A stretch of 64,000 bases of DNA from Calothrix sp. NIES-4105 (GCF_002368415.1 NZ_AP018290.1:995470-1059469); one strand, 5' to 3'. Positions 1-9,219 are shown, counted from the first letter of the stretch. Notes: generated by a model not told the origin, from the letters alone. A program made the numbers and translations.

Positions 1-699
1 GGTTTTGCTTTTCGCGATATCCTACAAAATTTCTTATCTGGTATCTTAATTCTTTTAACTGAACCGTTCCAAATTGATGACCAAATCGTGTTTAATAATT
101 TTGAAGGAACGGTAGAAAATATTGAAACCAGGGCAACGACAATCAGAACTTACGATGGGCGCCGCATAGTAATTCCAAATTCTCAATTATTTACCAATTC
201 TGTTACCGTTAATACCGCTTTCGATAGCCGTCGCATTGAATACGATGTTGGCATTGGTTACGGTGATGACATCGACTGGGCAAAGGAGTTAATGCTCGAA
301 GCTATACATAGTGTAGACGAGGTATTGAAAGACCCGGCGCCTGATGTGTTGGTGATGGAACTAGCTGAAAGTACTGTCAATATCCGCGCGCGTTGGTGGA
401 TTAAACCACCACGACGAATAGATACTCTCAGATCAAGGGATAAAGTGATTTCTGCAATCAAGAAGAAGTTAAGTGAAAATGGTATTGATTTGCCTTTTCC
501 AACCAGACAAATTTTATTCCACGACCAAACCGAACAGACGGATGGAGATCGCTCTCAACAGCGTGAAGGTTGGCCTGCAGGTCACAAAGATGTACCAAAA
601 CCTCGCCGCATTGCTGATTCACTGCGGTTACTCGCCCAAACACGCTCGTCAAACAACAATAACGGCAAAGTAGATCAAACTACGAACGACGAAAAATGA
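1..699 (+). CDS. MscS-family mechanosensitive channel, C-terminal part (5' end outside window)
   Basis: The frame is open from base 1, so the gene begins upstream. The first residues, GFAFRDILQNFLSGI, match the pore-lining TM3 helix and the start of the cytoplasmic beta domain of MscS channels. They are followed by the usual TEPFQIDD...V..GTVE segment and the IPN region (IVIPNSQLFTNSV). The family forms membrane channels that open under hypo-osmotic tension. The last 50 or so residues are polar, unlike the core fold, and probably a cytoplasmic tail. The stop overlaps the ATG of the next gene by 4 bp (ATGA), so the two are probably translationally coupled. Sure of the family; the gating type and full length cannot be seen. 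Confidence 0.9.
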   Translation, partial: GFAFRDILQNFLSGILILLTEPFQIDDQIVFNNFEGTVENIETRATTIRTYDGRRIVIPNSQLFTNSVTVNTAFDSRRIEYDVGIGYGDDIDWAKELMLEAIHSVDEVLKDPAPDVLVMELAESTVNIRARWWIKPPRRIDTLRSRDKVISAIKKKLSENGIDLPFPTRQILFHDQTEQTDGDRSQQREGWPAGHKDVPKPRRIADSLRLLAQTRSSNNNNGKVDQTTNDEK

Positions 700-2045
700 A
701 AAACGCACGCCTTAGTAAGCTCTGGGATACGCTCCACTCAAGCTATTGGTTTATACCATCAGTCATGGCTGTGTTGGCTACGATTCTGGCATTTACAATG
801 CTAATGCTTGACCGCACAGGTAAGAGCATTGATTATTGGTGGATATATACTGGTGGAGCTTCAGGCGCCCGTTCTTTACTTGAAGCTGTTGCAGGTTCGA
901 TGGTGAGTGTCACTGCTACAGCATTTTCAATTACAATTGTGGCGCTTCAGCTTGCTGCTTCTAATTTTGGACCTAGACTCCTGCGTAATTTTATGCAGGA
1001 TACGGGTAATCAATTTGTTCTTGGTACCTTTATTGGTACGTTTATTTATTGCTTGTTTGTACTGCGAACGATTCGTGGAGAGGGGGATGGATACGAGCGT
1101 TTTGTGCCGCAATTGTCGATTACAATGGGAATTCTGCTAGCAATTATTAGCGTCGGCGTGTTAATTTATTTTATTGATCACGCTTCGACAATAATTCAAG
1201 CATCGCACATAATAGAAAATGTCAGTGATGATTTACACAAAGCAATAGACAGATTATTTCCACAAAGAATTGGACATGGTGTATCAGACAATCAAAAACA
1301 AGGCGAAGAAGTACCAAAAGATTTTGACCAAGAATCGCGACCGATTAGAGCTAATAGTACAGGTTATTTACAAGTCATCGATAATGATGAATTGATGAAA
1401 CTTGCTAAAGAGCATAATTTGTTATTGCGTATCGAATCTCGACCGGGTAAATATATTACTAATGGCTCTAGTTTGGTAATGGTATTTCCAAGTGAAAAGG
1501 TAAACAAAAAACTTGCTAAACAAATCAATTCTGCATTTATTCTAGGTAGAGAACGCACAGAGCAACAAGATATAGGATTCCCCATCAATCAGTTAGTAGA
1601 AATTGCCTTACGTGCAATTTCTCCTGGGATCAATGACCCATTTACCGCAATCCGCTGCATTGATAGACTTGCTGCTGGACTATCTCATCTCGTTCAACGT
1701 GATTTTCCCTCACCCTATCGTTACGACAAAAACAATAAACTACGGGTAATAATTGCTGAACCAATTTTATTTGAGGAATTGGCGTATAATGCTTTTAACC
1801 AGATTCGTCAATATGGAAAGTCAGATACAGCAGTAACTATTAGATTATTAGAAGCAATAATTATAATAAGCACTTACACTGACAATCCTAAATATCAACA
1901 GGTTTTGCGTCACCATGCTGACATGATTTTGCATTCTTGTAGCGGTGAACTGTCTCAACAGGACTGTAAAGATGTACAAAAATGCTACGATGCAGTAATT
2001 CAATCGTTAGAAGATGGTAGCATGATTAAGAATCGGTATGCATAA
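696..2045 (+). CDS. DUF2254 membrane protein
   Basis: 449 residues. Four hydrophobic segments lie in the first 165 residues, including the characteristic stretch around residues 68-105 (SVTATAFSITIVALQLAASN, then FGPRLLRNFMQD). A soluble C-terminal half follows, with a conserved ALRAISPGINDPFTA segment near residue 305. This is the DUF2254 family, function unknown. It overlaps the MscS gene by 4 bp, so it is likely expressed with it and may act in membrane-tension or ion homeostasis (inference from context only). A truncated second copy of its C-terminal third lies at 61503-61811. Confidence 0.88.
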   Translation: MKNARLSKLWDTLHSSYWFIPSVMAVLATILAFTMLMLDRTGKSIDYWWIYTGGASGARSLLEAVAGSMVSVTATAFSITIVALQLAASNFGPRLLRNFMQDTGNQFVLGTFIGTFIYCLFVLRTIRGEGDGYERFVPQLSITMGILLAIISVGVLIYFIDHASTIIQASHIIENVSDDLHKAIDRLFPQRIGHGVSDNQKQGEEVPKDFDQESRPIRANSTGYLQVIDNDELMKLAKEHNLLLRIESRPGKYITNGSSLVMVFPSEKVNKKLAKQINSAFILGRERTEQQDIGFPINQLVEIALRAISPGINDPFTAIRCIDRLAAGLSHLVQRDFPSPYRYDKNNKLRVIIAEPILFEELAYNAFNQIRQYGKSDTAVTIRLLEAIIIISTYTDNPKYQQVLRHHADMILHSCSGELSQQDCKDVQKCYDAVIQSLEDGSMIKNRYA

Positions 2046-2054
2046 ACCCTATTT

Positions 2055-3158
2055 TCAATGGGTTTCACCGTTCTTATCCAAATTAGCTTGACTATTAGTT
2101 GCAATCAGCACTTTCTGTTTGCGACGATATTTTTTGCTATATTGCCAATTATTAAGTACATCCTTGACTAAAACCTCTTGTATCCAAGTTTGCAATACAA
2201 TTACTAGTGGAACAGCGAGAAATACGCCTAAAAATCCAAAGAAGCTACCGAATATTACTACCGCGACCAAAGTAACCGCTGGCTGTAAAGATGCCTGAGT
2301 TTTCATCACCAACGGTACTACAATTAAACTTTCAACCTGCTGAATTCCAAAATACAAAGCAATAACTGCCGCAGCTTTCCAAGGCGCCTGACTTAATGCT
2401 AATAGTGTTGGTGGAATAACACTCAAAGTTGGCCCAACATTTGGAATAAACTCTAGTAGCCCCGCTAACGCAGCGTTTACTAATGGTAATGGTACATTTA
2501 AAAGTAATAAACCAACATAACTTAAAATTCCAATAAGTAACATTGTTAAAAGCGTACCTTTGAACCAACCACTTAGAGAGGTGCCGCATTTGTTGAGAAT
2601 TTCATTTACTCGCTGACGGTAAAAGGCAGGAAATAGAAGTATAAACCCTTGCCGATAAGGTGATGGATTTGCCAAAAGCATTATACTTAGGGCGACAAAT
2701 AGCAATATACCTAAAGCAATAGATAACGAGCTACTAACTAATGAGAAAAAGTTGCGAACAAGTTGATTTAACCAAGTTTGTAAACCCTGAGTTAAATACC
2801 TAAGACCACGAATATTTTCTAACACCTGGTCTGGAATAACACCTTGTAGCCAATTATTCCAAGTACGCAATCGTTCTAATGCCATAGGCATGACGTTGCC
2901 AAATTGTTGTATTTGGTCAACAATACGCGGTACAATCAGTACAAAAAAACCAACTAAAATTGCCAATACAAAAATAACTGAGATACCGACTGCAATGCCT
3001 CGCTTAATACGCAATCTTTGTAAAAATTGTACAAGCTGGTTGAGAACTGTTGCCAAAACAATAGCTGCAAATATGATCAAAACTATTTGCCGAATTTGCC
3101 ATAGAATGTAAAGAGATATGACAAAAATGAAAAAGCCAATTAGTTGTCCAAAACGCAT
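2055..3158 (-). CDS. AI-2E family transporter (PerM/YdiK-like permease)
   Basis: 367 residues, about eight hydrophobic segments. An N-terminal pair of helices is followed by an amphipathic region. The conserved block near residues 215-260 (LLLNVPLPLVNAALAGLLEF, then IPNVGPTLSVIPP) is diagnostic of the AI-2E/PerM family. Members export small molecules or, in some cases, act as Na+/H+ antiporters; the substrate here is unknown. A purine-rich ribosome site (GGAAGGAAG) precedes the ATG at 3158. The gene is convergent with the DUF2254 gene, with only 9 bp between stops. The tail after residue 345 is basic and polar. Confidence 0.9.
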   Translation of the reverse strand: MRFGQLIGFFIFVISLYILWQIRQIVLIIFAAIVLATVLNQLVQFLQRLRIKRGIAVGISVIFVLAILVGFFVLIVPRIVDQIQQFGNVMPMALERLRTWNNWLQGVIPDQVLENIRGLRYLTQGLQTWLNQLVRNFFSLVSSSLSIALGILLFVALSIMLLANPSPYRQGFILLFPAFYRQRVNEILNKCGTSLSGWFKGTLLTMLLIGILSYVGLLLLNVPLPLVNAALAGLLEFIPNVGPTLSVIPPTLLALSQAPWKAAAVIALYFGIQQVESLIVVPLVMKTQASLQPAVTLVAVVIFGSFFGFLGVFLAVPLVIVLQTWIQEVLVKDVLNNWQYSKKYRRKQKVLIATNSQANLDKNGETH

Positions 3159-3366
3159 TTCTTCCTTCCCCCCAGTTATTCTTTCTTTTCAGCCTTTTTG
3201 CGGTAGGAGCGATTCTTTCAAAGTAGCTGTAATATCATTTCATGAAAGCCCCTCTTAGATGGATTATAGAAGAACTAAAATTTTAATTGGTTGATAAAAA
3301 AATATATCTATAGCTAGAGACATAACTTTCCTGCAATGGGAGATGGTTAGCAGCAGGAGGATTAAT

Positions 3367-4653
3367 ATGCGTCAACTTATTATTCAAGTGCCGCGCGGGC
3401 AAGGAAAACAAGTTTTTAACATTGCAAAGTCACTTGATGGAACAAACCTTGCTCAGTTTGAAGCAATGGGAAGCGAGGGGTTAATCGACTTAGTTTTGGT
3501 TCATGTTTCCAATCGCCAAGTTGAAAAGTTGCTGACGAGACTCGAAGAAATAACTGAAGTACATATTACATTACTGCCAACGGGTGTAATAACATTGCGT
3601 CCTCCAGCATCTGAGGCGCCAGAACAAGTTACAAATGTAGAAGAGCGTAGTCCACTGGAAATTTTTCTAAGTGGTTTACAAAGCGTTGGTTCTTGGCGGG
3701 GATTTTTGGGATATGCAGCGCTGGCTGGTTTTGTCGTTTGGACTGGATTATATACCAATACGACTTATTTACTTACTGCAGCAATGTTAATTGCACCATT
3801 TGCTGGGCCTGCAATGAATGTTGCAGTTGCTACTGCTAGGGGAGATAAGAAACTTCTCTGGCGTAGTCTTCTGCGTTATTTTGCTGCACTCGGAGTTACG
3901 ATTGCTGTTACTGGAATTCTCAGTTTAGTTTTACGGCAGGATATTGCTACTAGCTTGATGATTGACAGCAGTCAGATTTCTTCTGTAGCGGTGTTGTTAC
4001 CTTTAGCAGCAGGTGCAGCGGGCGCCTTGAATTTAGTTCAATCGGAACGAAGTAGTTTAGTATCTGGCGCCGCAACGGGAATGTTAGTTGCTGCATCCTT
4101 GGCGCCACCTGCGGGAATTGTGGGCATGGCAAGCGCAATTGGCAGATGGGATATGGTAATTAGTGGCTTGTTTCTGCTGCTATTACAATTAGTGGGAATT
4201 AATTTTACTGCTGCTTTACTTTTTCGGGTTTTTGGCTTGTCATCACAAGGAGTACGGTATCAACGAGGCAAACGCTGGTTGTTTCCGGTAGCATTAGGAT
4301 TAACTGTGGCAATGCTAGCTAGTTTATTGACTTGGCAATTTGCCGAAACTCCAAATTTGCAACGCTCTACCCTTGCTCAAAGAGCGAACGCAGAAATTCA
4401 AAAAGTTGTTACTCAAAATCAAGATGTTGATTTAGTAGAGGCGAACGCTCGATTTACTCGTGCTAATATTCAAGGTCAAAATACATTACTTTCCGTTGTT
4501 TATGTACAACCACGGCAAGGAGTTAGTGCATCAAAAGAAGAAATTCGCTCTCGTCTAACGCGAGAAATTCAAACTCATTTACAGAAACAGAAATTGAATA
4601 TTACACCTTTGGTGGATGTCAGTGTTCTAGAGCTTCCCAACTCAAACAGCTAG
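3367..4653 (+). CDS. DUF389 membrane protein, copy 1
   Basis: I place the start at 3367. AGGAGG sits 6 bp before this ATG, whereas the in-frame ATG at 3343 would put the ribosome site inside the coding region. The protein is 428 residues. A soluble N-terminal domain of about 95 residues (RQLIIQVPRGQGK) is followed by the DUF389 core with at least six hydrophobic segments (TAAMLIAPFAGPAMNVAVAT is typical), then a periplasmic-type C-terminal tail. DUF389 has no assigned function. It is 2 bp upstream of the channel gene, so the two form an operon. A shorter paralogue lies at 42442-43431. Confidence 0.85.
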   Translation: MRQLIIQVPRGQGKQVFNIAKSLDGTNLAQFEAMGSEGLIDLVLVHVSNRQVEKLLTRLEEITEVHITLLPTGVITLRPPASEAPEQVTNVEERSPLEIFLSGLQSVGSWRGFLGYAALAGFVVWTGLYTNTTYLLTAAMLIAPFAGPAMNVAVATARGDKKLLWRSLLRYFAALGVTIAVTGILSLVLRQDIATSLMIDSSQISSVAVLLPLAAGAAGALNLVQSERSSLVSGAATGMLVAASLAPPAGIVGMASAIGRWDMVISGLFLLLLQLVGINFTAALLFRVFGLSSQGVRYQRGKRWLFPVALGLTVAMLASLLTWQFAETPNLQRSTLAQRANAEIQKVVTQNQDVDLVEANARFTRANIQGQNTLLSVVYVQPRQGVSASKEEIRSRLTREIQTHLQKQKLNITPLVDVSVLELPNSNS

Positions 4654-4655
4654 CA

Positions 4656-5504
4656 ATGAGAAATCTAAATCCGTCTGATAGAGAAGTATTGGAACAACAG
4701 CGCAATCAAATTCTCCAACAGTTAGAAGATTGGCTCGAAACCCCAATGTTAGTACTTGGGTTTGTATGGTTAGGGCTGTTTATTATCGAGCTAATTTGGG
4801 GCCTCTCTCCACTTTTAAACATCGTCAGCAATACAATTTGGGTAATTTTTATACTTGATTTTATAGTTGAATTTGCCGTTGCTCCCCGTAAACGTTCTTA
4901 TCTTCAACGCAATTGGTTGACTGCAATTTCTTTATTGTTACCAGCTTTGAGAACTTTACGTATAGTAAGGATAGTGAGGGTGCTACGAACCACGCGCGCT
5001 GTTAGAGGACTACAACTGTTGCGTGTGATGACTCGTGCTAACCAAGGAATGCTCGCATTAGGCGCCAGTTTTAACCGTCGTGGTTTTGGTTATGTAGTTG
5101 TGCTGACAGTAATTGTAACGCTTGTGGGAGCAGCAGGAATGTATACATTTGAACGCGAACTTCCGAACGATTCTGGATTGAACAATTATGGTACAGCTTT
5201 ATGGTGGACAGCGATGTTGATAACGACTATGGGTTCGGAATATTGGCCGAAAACACCTGAAGGTCGGGTTCTATGCTTTGTACTAGCGCTGTATGCTTCT
5301 GCTGTTTTTGGCTACTTAACAGCCACCCTTGCCACATTTTTCATTGGTCGAGATGCAGAAGATGATGAAGCGGAAGTAGCAGGAGCTAAATCAATTACAG
5401 AACTGCATAGCCAAATTACTGCTTTGCGTGGTGAAATTCAAGAATTATTGCAAAAAAATTCTCAAGGGTTAACTACAGAAAATAATCCGCAACCCAAGGG
5501 TTAA
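4656..5504 (+). CDS. Voltage-gated-channel-like ion transporter with atypical filter
   Basis: 282 residues with the ion_trans fold: S1-S3 hydrophobic segments, and an S4-like helix near residues 98-124 with regularly spaced arginines (LRTLRIVRIVRVLRTTRAVR). S5, a pore loop and S6 follow. At the pore the expected TVGYGD filter is replaced by TTMGSEYWP (residues 190-198), so K+ selectivity should not be assumed. The C-terminal 50 residues are acidic and then heptad-like, a probable coiled coil for subunit assembly. It starts 2 bp after the DUF389 stop, so it is co-transcribed and probably also part of ion/osmotic adjustment (inference). Confidence 0.8.
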   Translation: MRNLNPSDREVLEQQRNQILQQLEDWLETPMLVLGFVWLGLFIIELIWGLSPLLNIVSNTIWVIFILDFIVEFAVAPRKRSYLQRNWLTAISLLLPALRTLRIVRIVRVLRTTRAVRGLQLLRVMTRANQGMLALGASFNRRGFGYVVVLTVIVTLVGAAGMYTFERELPNDSGLNNYGTALWWTAMLITTMGSEYWPKTPEGRVLCFVLALYASAVFGYLTATLATFFIGRDAEDDEAEVAGAKSITELHSQITALRGEIQELLQKNSQGLTTENNPQPKG

Positions 5505-5687
5505 TCTTAGGAACTTTACGAGTTTTGCGCCATCTTTTATCAGAAGTTTTATTCTAAAATTATCTGTATTCTGCTCGAATTTTCCACTTTTTGAGTCTAA
5601 GTTAGGATTATCGACGATAGTCGCGCATTTAAGAAATAAGAAATTTTCAATCTGCGATTGTTGCAACAAAAATCAAGGAAATACAAA

Positions 5688-6041
5688 ATGGAACCTATAC
5701 TCAGAAAACACGGCAAAGAGAGAATTCAACTGAATTCGCTAGCAGATTTAGATCGAATTGTATCTGAAAGGTTTAATTTACCTGTACGTCCATATTCAAC
5801 AGATACTAGGGCAGCTTTAGAACTAGTAGTACATGCTTTGGAAAAAACCGCGTTTCCTTACTTTCAAATATCAGACTCCGAATCAAATGCTTTCCCAGGC
5901 TTACGTTATGCGGTAAGTTTTGATAAAGAAAAAACAACTTATGGTAAAACAGCGCCTTTGGCAATTTGTCATGATGCTCTCCACCGACTGCGAGGTGTTG
6001 TAGTAACAATACCTGGTTGTAACTACTGGGATATAGACTAA
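5688..6041 (+). CDS. Hypothetical protein, 117 aa
   Basis: I prefer the ATG at 5688, with AAGGAA about 8 bp upstream, over the in-frame ATG 30 bases earlier. The product is 117 residues, soluble, with no signal peptide or membrane segment. Two Cys lie in the C-terminal part (AICHDALHRLRGVVVTIPGC). I do not recognise the family. It stands alone on the + strand after the channel operon. Codon use looks like that of its neighbours, and the ribosome site supports a real gene. Confidence 0.55.
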   Translation: MEPILRKHGKERIQLNSLADLDRIVSERFNLPVRPYSTDTRAALELVVHALEKTAFPYFQISDSESNAFPGLRYAVSFDKEKTTYGKTAPLAICHDALHRLRGVVVTIPGCNYWDID

Positions 6042-6080
6042 GCCATAAAGCAAAAATTGTAACGTATTGACTCAGTAAAC

Positions 6081-6104
6081 GTAAGGTGGCTTAAGCCACC
6101 CTAC
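6081..6104. repeat. Short dispersed palindrome (GTAAGGTGG...CCACCCTAC)
   Basis: GTAAGGTGGC and its inverse GCCACCCTAC meet around TTAA. It is the same class as the palindromes at 34577-34603 and 61939-61955. It may act as a terminator for the gene ending at 6041, but there is no T-run after it. Confidence 0.6.
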
Positions 6105-6194
6105 TTATTTGTACTACTTATTTGTACAGTTTGATGGCGCCAACTAGTTAAAGCTTAGTCTATCTCTAGTAGTATTTTACTAAATTAAGACGTG

Positions 6195-6216
6195 TTTTCC
6201 ACTAGTTTTCCACTAT
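6195..6216 (+). promoter_or_regulatory. Motif A site: two TTTTCCAC boxes, 11-bp period
   Basis: TTTTCCACTAG (6195-6205) is followed directly by TTTTCCACTAT (6206-6216). It lies 135 bp before the lipoprotein gene at 6352 and points the same way. The 11-bp direct-repeat geometry is that of PhoB/OmpR-family binding sites. The same arrangement recurs at nine other places in the window. Confidence 0.7.
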
Positions 6217-6351
6217 TTATGTTTAGATTTAAATCAGTGCAATTTTGCTATTGAAATAAAGTTAAGTAAATAGCCATTTAGCAATTTATTTATACCGTTG
6301 CTAGATTCATATAACAACCAAAGCAACATTGAGCAGGAGTTTTAACTAACC

Positions 6352-7170
6352 ATGAATAGATTCAATTCAAACATTAGCTTTAGACAAAAACTATGGAGTT
6401 CCAAGGGTTTTATGACTTTAGCGCTCTGTGCAGTTATGCTTGGTGCTTGTAACAACAACTTAGAGCCAAGAGCAACAGTGCCAGAAACCAATGTCACGAC
6501 TAAAGAAGTTGCCGATAATACAGCCCAGCTAATTGGTAAGACTGTAACCGTTAGAAGCCAACCCATTAGTAAGTTAGGCCCATCAACTTTTACAATTAGC
6601 GATAAGCAATTCTTTGGCAGTGAACCTATTTTAGTTGTAAATGCCTCTGGTAAAGTTTTCAATTTACCCGCCGATTCAAGTACAGCAATTCAAGCTACAG
6701 GTCAAGTTCGCAATTTTGTGATTGCAGATATTAATCGAGACTACAATTTGGGCTTAGACCCTAACTTATACCGAGAATACGAAACCCGACCTGCAATTAT
6801 CGCACAGTCACTCGCACAGGCGCCTAAACCGGGTGAAATCACTACAAACCCTAAGCAGTATTACGGTAAAACACTGGCTGTGACAGGTGAAGTCGAAGAC
6901 ATTACAAGTCCTAACTCGTTTACGTTAGATGAAGATAAGTTATTCGGTGGACAAGATTTATTAGTTTTACGTGCGAATCCAAAAGTTCCAGTAAAAGACG
7001 GTGAAAAAGTTGCTGTAACAGGCGTTCTACGTCCATTTGTTGTTGCAGAGTTTGAACGAGATTATGATTTGAAATGGGATTTGACGGTGCAAAGAAAATT
7101 AGAAGCAGAGTATAGCAATAAGCCTGTATTAGTAGCTACAGATGTTTATCCTTCAGCAATTCCACAATAA
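6352..7170 (+). CDS. Two-domain lipoprotein, family member 1
   Basis: 272 residues. A basic, hydrophobic leader ends in the lipobox LGAC with Cys33, so this is a predicted lipoprotein. The mature part carries two copies of one beta-rich domain. Each has a GKT(V/L)(T/A)V start, a segment of the type FT(I/L).(D/E)(D/K)...F(G)G.(E/D)(P/L)(I/L)LV, and a close (V)TG.(V/L)R.FV(V/I)A(D/E)...(R)DY(D/N)L. The fold could be OB-like (inference); function unknown. It is closely related to the 16239-17072 gene, and its second half to the 8575-9219 gene. A ribosome site (CAGGAG) precedes the ATG. The general-stress gene follows 49 bp later, probably in the same transcript. Confidence 0.75.
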   Translation: MNRFNSNISFRQKLWSSKGFMTLALCAVMLGACNNNLEPRATVPETNVTTKEVADNTAQLIGKTVTVRSQPISKLGPSTFTISDKQFFGSEPILVVNASGKVFNLPADSSTAIQATGQVRNFVIADINRDYNLGLDPNLYREYETRPAIIAQSLAQAPKPGEITTNPKQYYGKTLAVTGEVEDITSPNSFTLDEDKLFGGQDLLVLRANPKVPVKDGEKVAVTGVLRPFVVAEFERDYDLKWDLTVQRKLEAEYSNKPVLVATDVYPSAIPQ

Positions 7171-7219
7171 AGTTTTCAACTTGTAAACCTATAAACTTAC
7201 AGATACATTTGGAGGAAAA

Positions 7220-7888
7220 ATGGTTAGTTCAATTTCAAAATCCATGCGCGCTGTTGGTACATTTAACCATAGAGATGACGCGGAAAAAGGTCTTAACGAG
7301 CTAAGAAATTCTGGTTTCTCTATGGATAGTGTCTCCATATTGGCTCAAAATAAAGATAGTAATGAAATTGCAGGCGCCGAGGTAAAAGACAGAGGAGACT
7401 CAGAATCTACTGAGGGTGCTGGTATTGGTGCAGTTACAGGTACAGTTTTGGGAGGTCTTGGTGGTTTACTTGTAGGTCTTGAAGCTTTAATTATTCCTGG
7501 TGTCGGTCCATTTCTTGCTGCTGGAACTATTGCCACAACTTTGGCTGGTGCTGGTATTGGTGCTGCTTCTGGTGCATTAGTTGGAGCATTAACTGGCGCC
7601 GGTATTCCCGAAGAAGACGCTCAAGCTTATAGTGACCGCATATCCCAAGGGGACTATATAGTAATCCTAGAAGGTCAAGAGGATGAAATAGAGCGTGCGG
7701 GTTCTATATTGAAGAGACATAATATCGGTAATTGGAAGACTTACAATATTTCTAATTCTTCTGGTTACAATCGCAATGATAGCTATGTCGAAAACCGAAA
7801 TACACAAAGCTATGTCGATAGAACCGATATTGATGACGATACCGTAGTACAAATTGTTGATAAACGAGATACAAATCGTTTGTCTTGA
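7220..7888 (+). CDS. General-stress-protein-type membrane protein
   Basis: 222 residues. Residues about 10-35 (AVGTFNHRDDAEKGLNELRN) match the N-terminal domain of general stress protein 17M/YflT-like proteins. A long Gly/Ala-rich hydrophobic region follows (about 75-140), then a second alpha/beta stretch (YIVILEGQEDEIERAGSILK) and a polar Asn/Asp-rich tail. A strong ribosome site (GGAGG) lies 5 bp before the ATG. The family is induced by several stresses; molecular role unknown. Its position behind a motif A promoter and a lipoprotein gene fits a stress-inducible operon. Confidence 0.75.
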   Translation: MVSSISKSMRAVGTFNHRDDAEKGLNELRNSGFSMDSVSILAQNKDSNEIAGAEVKDRGDSESTEGAGIGAVTGTVLGGLGGLLVGLEALIIPGVGPFLAAGTIATTLAGAGIGAASGALVGALTGAGIPEEDAQAYSDRISQGDYIVILEGQEDEIERAGSILKRHNIGNWKTYNISNSSGYNRNDSYVENRNTQSYVDRTDIDDDTVVQIVDKRDTNRLS

Positions 7889-7909
7889 TGAGTAATAGGT
7901 TAAGAATTT

Positions 7910-8153
7910 GATCCCCCCAACCCCCCTTAATAAGGCTACCGTGTATACACAAGTTAGTAAAACAACATATTCTTCTTTTTCTTTGTGTCCTTCGTGCCTT
8001 TGTGGTTCATAAAAAAGGAAAAACCACAAAGACACAAAGGGCACAAAGGGGATACAAGAAAGTTTAATAGAGATGTGTGTACACGGTAGCCTTAATAAGG
8101 GGGGCTAATAAGAGGGGTCAAAGTCCCCCTTATCAAGGGGGATTTAGGGGGAT
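7910..8153. repeat. GATCCCCC-type dispersed repeat, interrupted
   Basis: The outer part begins GATCCCCCCAACCCCCCTTA and ends with its inverted counterpart (GGGGGATTTAGGGGGATC). The second copy is at 17521-17757. Its left arm is split by the foldback element at 7934-8091. Confidence 0.8.
7934..8091. mobile_element. MITE-like foldback element, family 1
   Basis: 158 bp with ends GGCTACCGTG and CACGGTAGCC. It is flanked by a 7-bp duplication, TTAATAA, that restores a simple CCCCCC-TTAATAA-GGGGGG palindrome when the element is removed. The interior is an inverted repeat of TTTGTGGTT/AACCACAAA type. There is no coding capacity, so mobilisation would need a transposase in trans. Confidence 0.75.
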
Positions 8154-8222
8154 CAACTATGGTACAAAAACCTTAAACGAACTACTTAATGTCTAGCTTT
8201 AATTATTTATGAGTCAATTTCT

Positions 8223-8243
8223 CCCATACCTTCTAGGTATGGG
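8223..8243. repeat. Short hairpin
   Basis: CCCATACC and GGTATGGG pair around TTCTA, followed by TTTCTC. It could be a weak terminator. Apart from it, I see no coding signal between 8161 and 8370. Confidence 0.45.
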
Positions 8244-8370
8244 TTTCTCTATACAGTGTGAGGTTACGTGAATCTCCAGAGACAAGTATTATTATCACTA
8301 CGTCTAATTAAACTACGACGGTTTTTAGGGTCGTTGTTTTACCCACTTCAACGCGACTGGTTAGAATTTA

Positions 8371-8550
8371 GTAAATTTTACTTTTCATTATACAACTATT
8401 CAATTGCACTTGCATGGAGTTGAGGCAGAGCAAGTATGGATAGATGATAAAGAAGTTAATTACGAGGAAAAAGTATTGGAGTGCAATCGCTTTCAAAAAA
8501 TTTGTTTCCAAGGAGATTTTGACTCGATTAACCTTAAAACCCAAACCTAG
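8371..8550 (+). pseudogene. Coding relic, C-terminal end of an unknown protein
   Basis: A 59-codon open stretch runs to a TAG at 8548 and reads like protein (QLHLHGVEAEQVWIDDKEV, later FQKICFQGDFDSI). It has no start codon or ribosome site and follows a stop. The composition (beta-strand-like, with a VWIDDKEV turn) recalls the C-terminal beta domain of alpha-glucosidases such as GH31, but this is only an impression. Probably what is left of a deleted gene. Confidence 0.35.
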
Positions 8551-8574
8551 CAAACCGATAAGGAGAATTTTTTC

Positions 8575-9219
8575 ATGATTAACAAATTAACTAATATTTC
8601 TTTTGGCAATTTCCAGAATTTGCGACGTAATCGTTTATTCTTCGCTTTACCAAAACTAAAAGCTGCAATTGCCATAGCTTTTTTGACTTCGGTCGTTTCT
8701 GCCTGCGAGAGCGAAAATGAACCTGGAGCTGTCATATCACCTGCTCCAGAAGTGGCAGCAACACCAGTTGTAACACCAACAGTAATAGTTACAGCAACAC
8801 CAACCGTAACGCCAACGGTGGTAGTAACAGCAAAACCAACGGTAACACCAACGGTGGTAATAATAGCAACCCCAACCGCAACACCAACAGTGACAGTAAC
8901 AGCAACACCAAAAGCTGGTCTACCTAATGCCAAACTCATCGGTGAGAACGTAACTGTTAGCACAAAAGTACAAAGAGTTATAACTCCAAATCTTTTTACC
9001 GTCTACGATAAAGAATCACTTGGTGGGCAAGAAGTGTTGGTAGTAAGTAAACAGCAAGCTCCTCCAGTTGGTACAAATATTGAACTGACAGGTGTAGTTC
9101 GTAACTTTGTCGTCGCTGACGTTAACAAGAACTATAATTTAAATCTTTCCCCTACAACAGTTCAAGCATATGTAAATAAACCTTACGTTGATGCTAAGGC
9201 GATTGAAAAGGTAGATTGA
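8575..9219 (+). CDS. Lipoprotein with Thr/Pro/Val linker, family member 3
   Basis: 214 residues. Long basic leader and lipobox VSAC (Cys44), so probably a lipoprotein. Residues about 57-107 are a low-complexity linker of repeated TPTV/TATP units, coded by an imperfect ACA-CCA minisatellite. One copy of the domain seen twice in the 6352 and 16239 lipoproteins follows (GENVTVSTKVQR, then LTGVVRNFVVADVNKNY). AAGGAG lies 11 bp before the ATG. Unlike its two relatives it has no motif A site upstream. Function unknown; the linker suggests a domain held away from the membrane or wall. Confidence 0.7.
   Translation: MINKLTNISFGNFQNLRRNRLFFALPKLKAAIAIAFLTSVVSACESENEPGAVISPAPEVAATPVVTPTVIVTATPTVTPTVVVTAKPTVTPTVVIIATPTATPTVTVTATPKAGLPNAKLIGENVTVSTKVQRVITPNLFTVYDKESLGGQEVLVVSKQQAPPVGTNIELTGVVRNFVVADVNKNYNLNLSPTTVQAYVNKPYVDAKAIEKVD

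Noticed and set aside
3343-3366. Start of the DUF389 gene at 3343
   Set aside because: The ribosome site AGGAGG lies between this ATG and the one at 3367, favouring the later start.
8547-8963. 138-codon frame opposite the lipoprotein at 8575
   Set aside because: Its Val/Thr/Gly repeats are only the complement of the ACA-CCA minisatellite.
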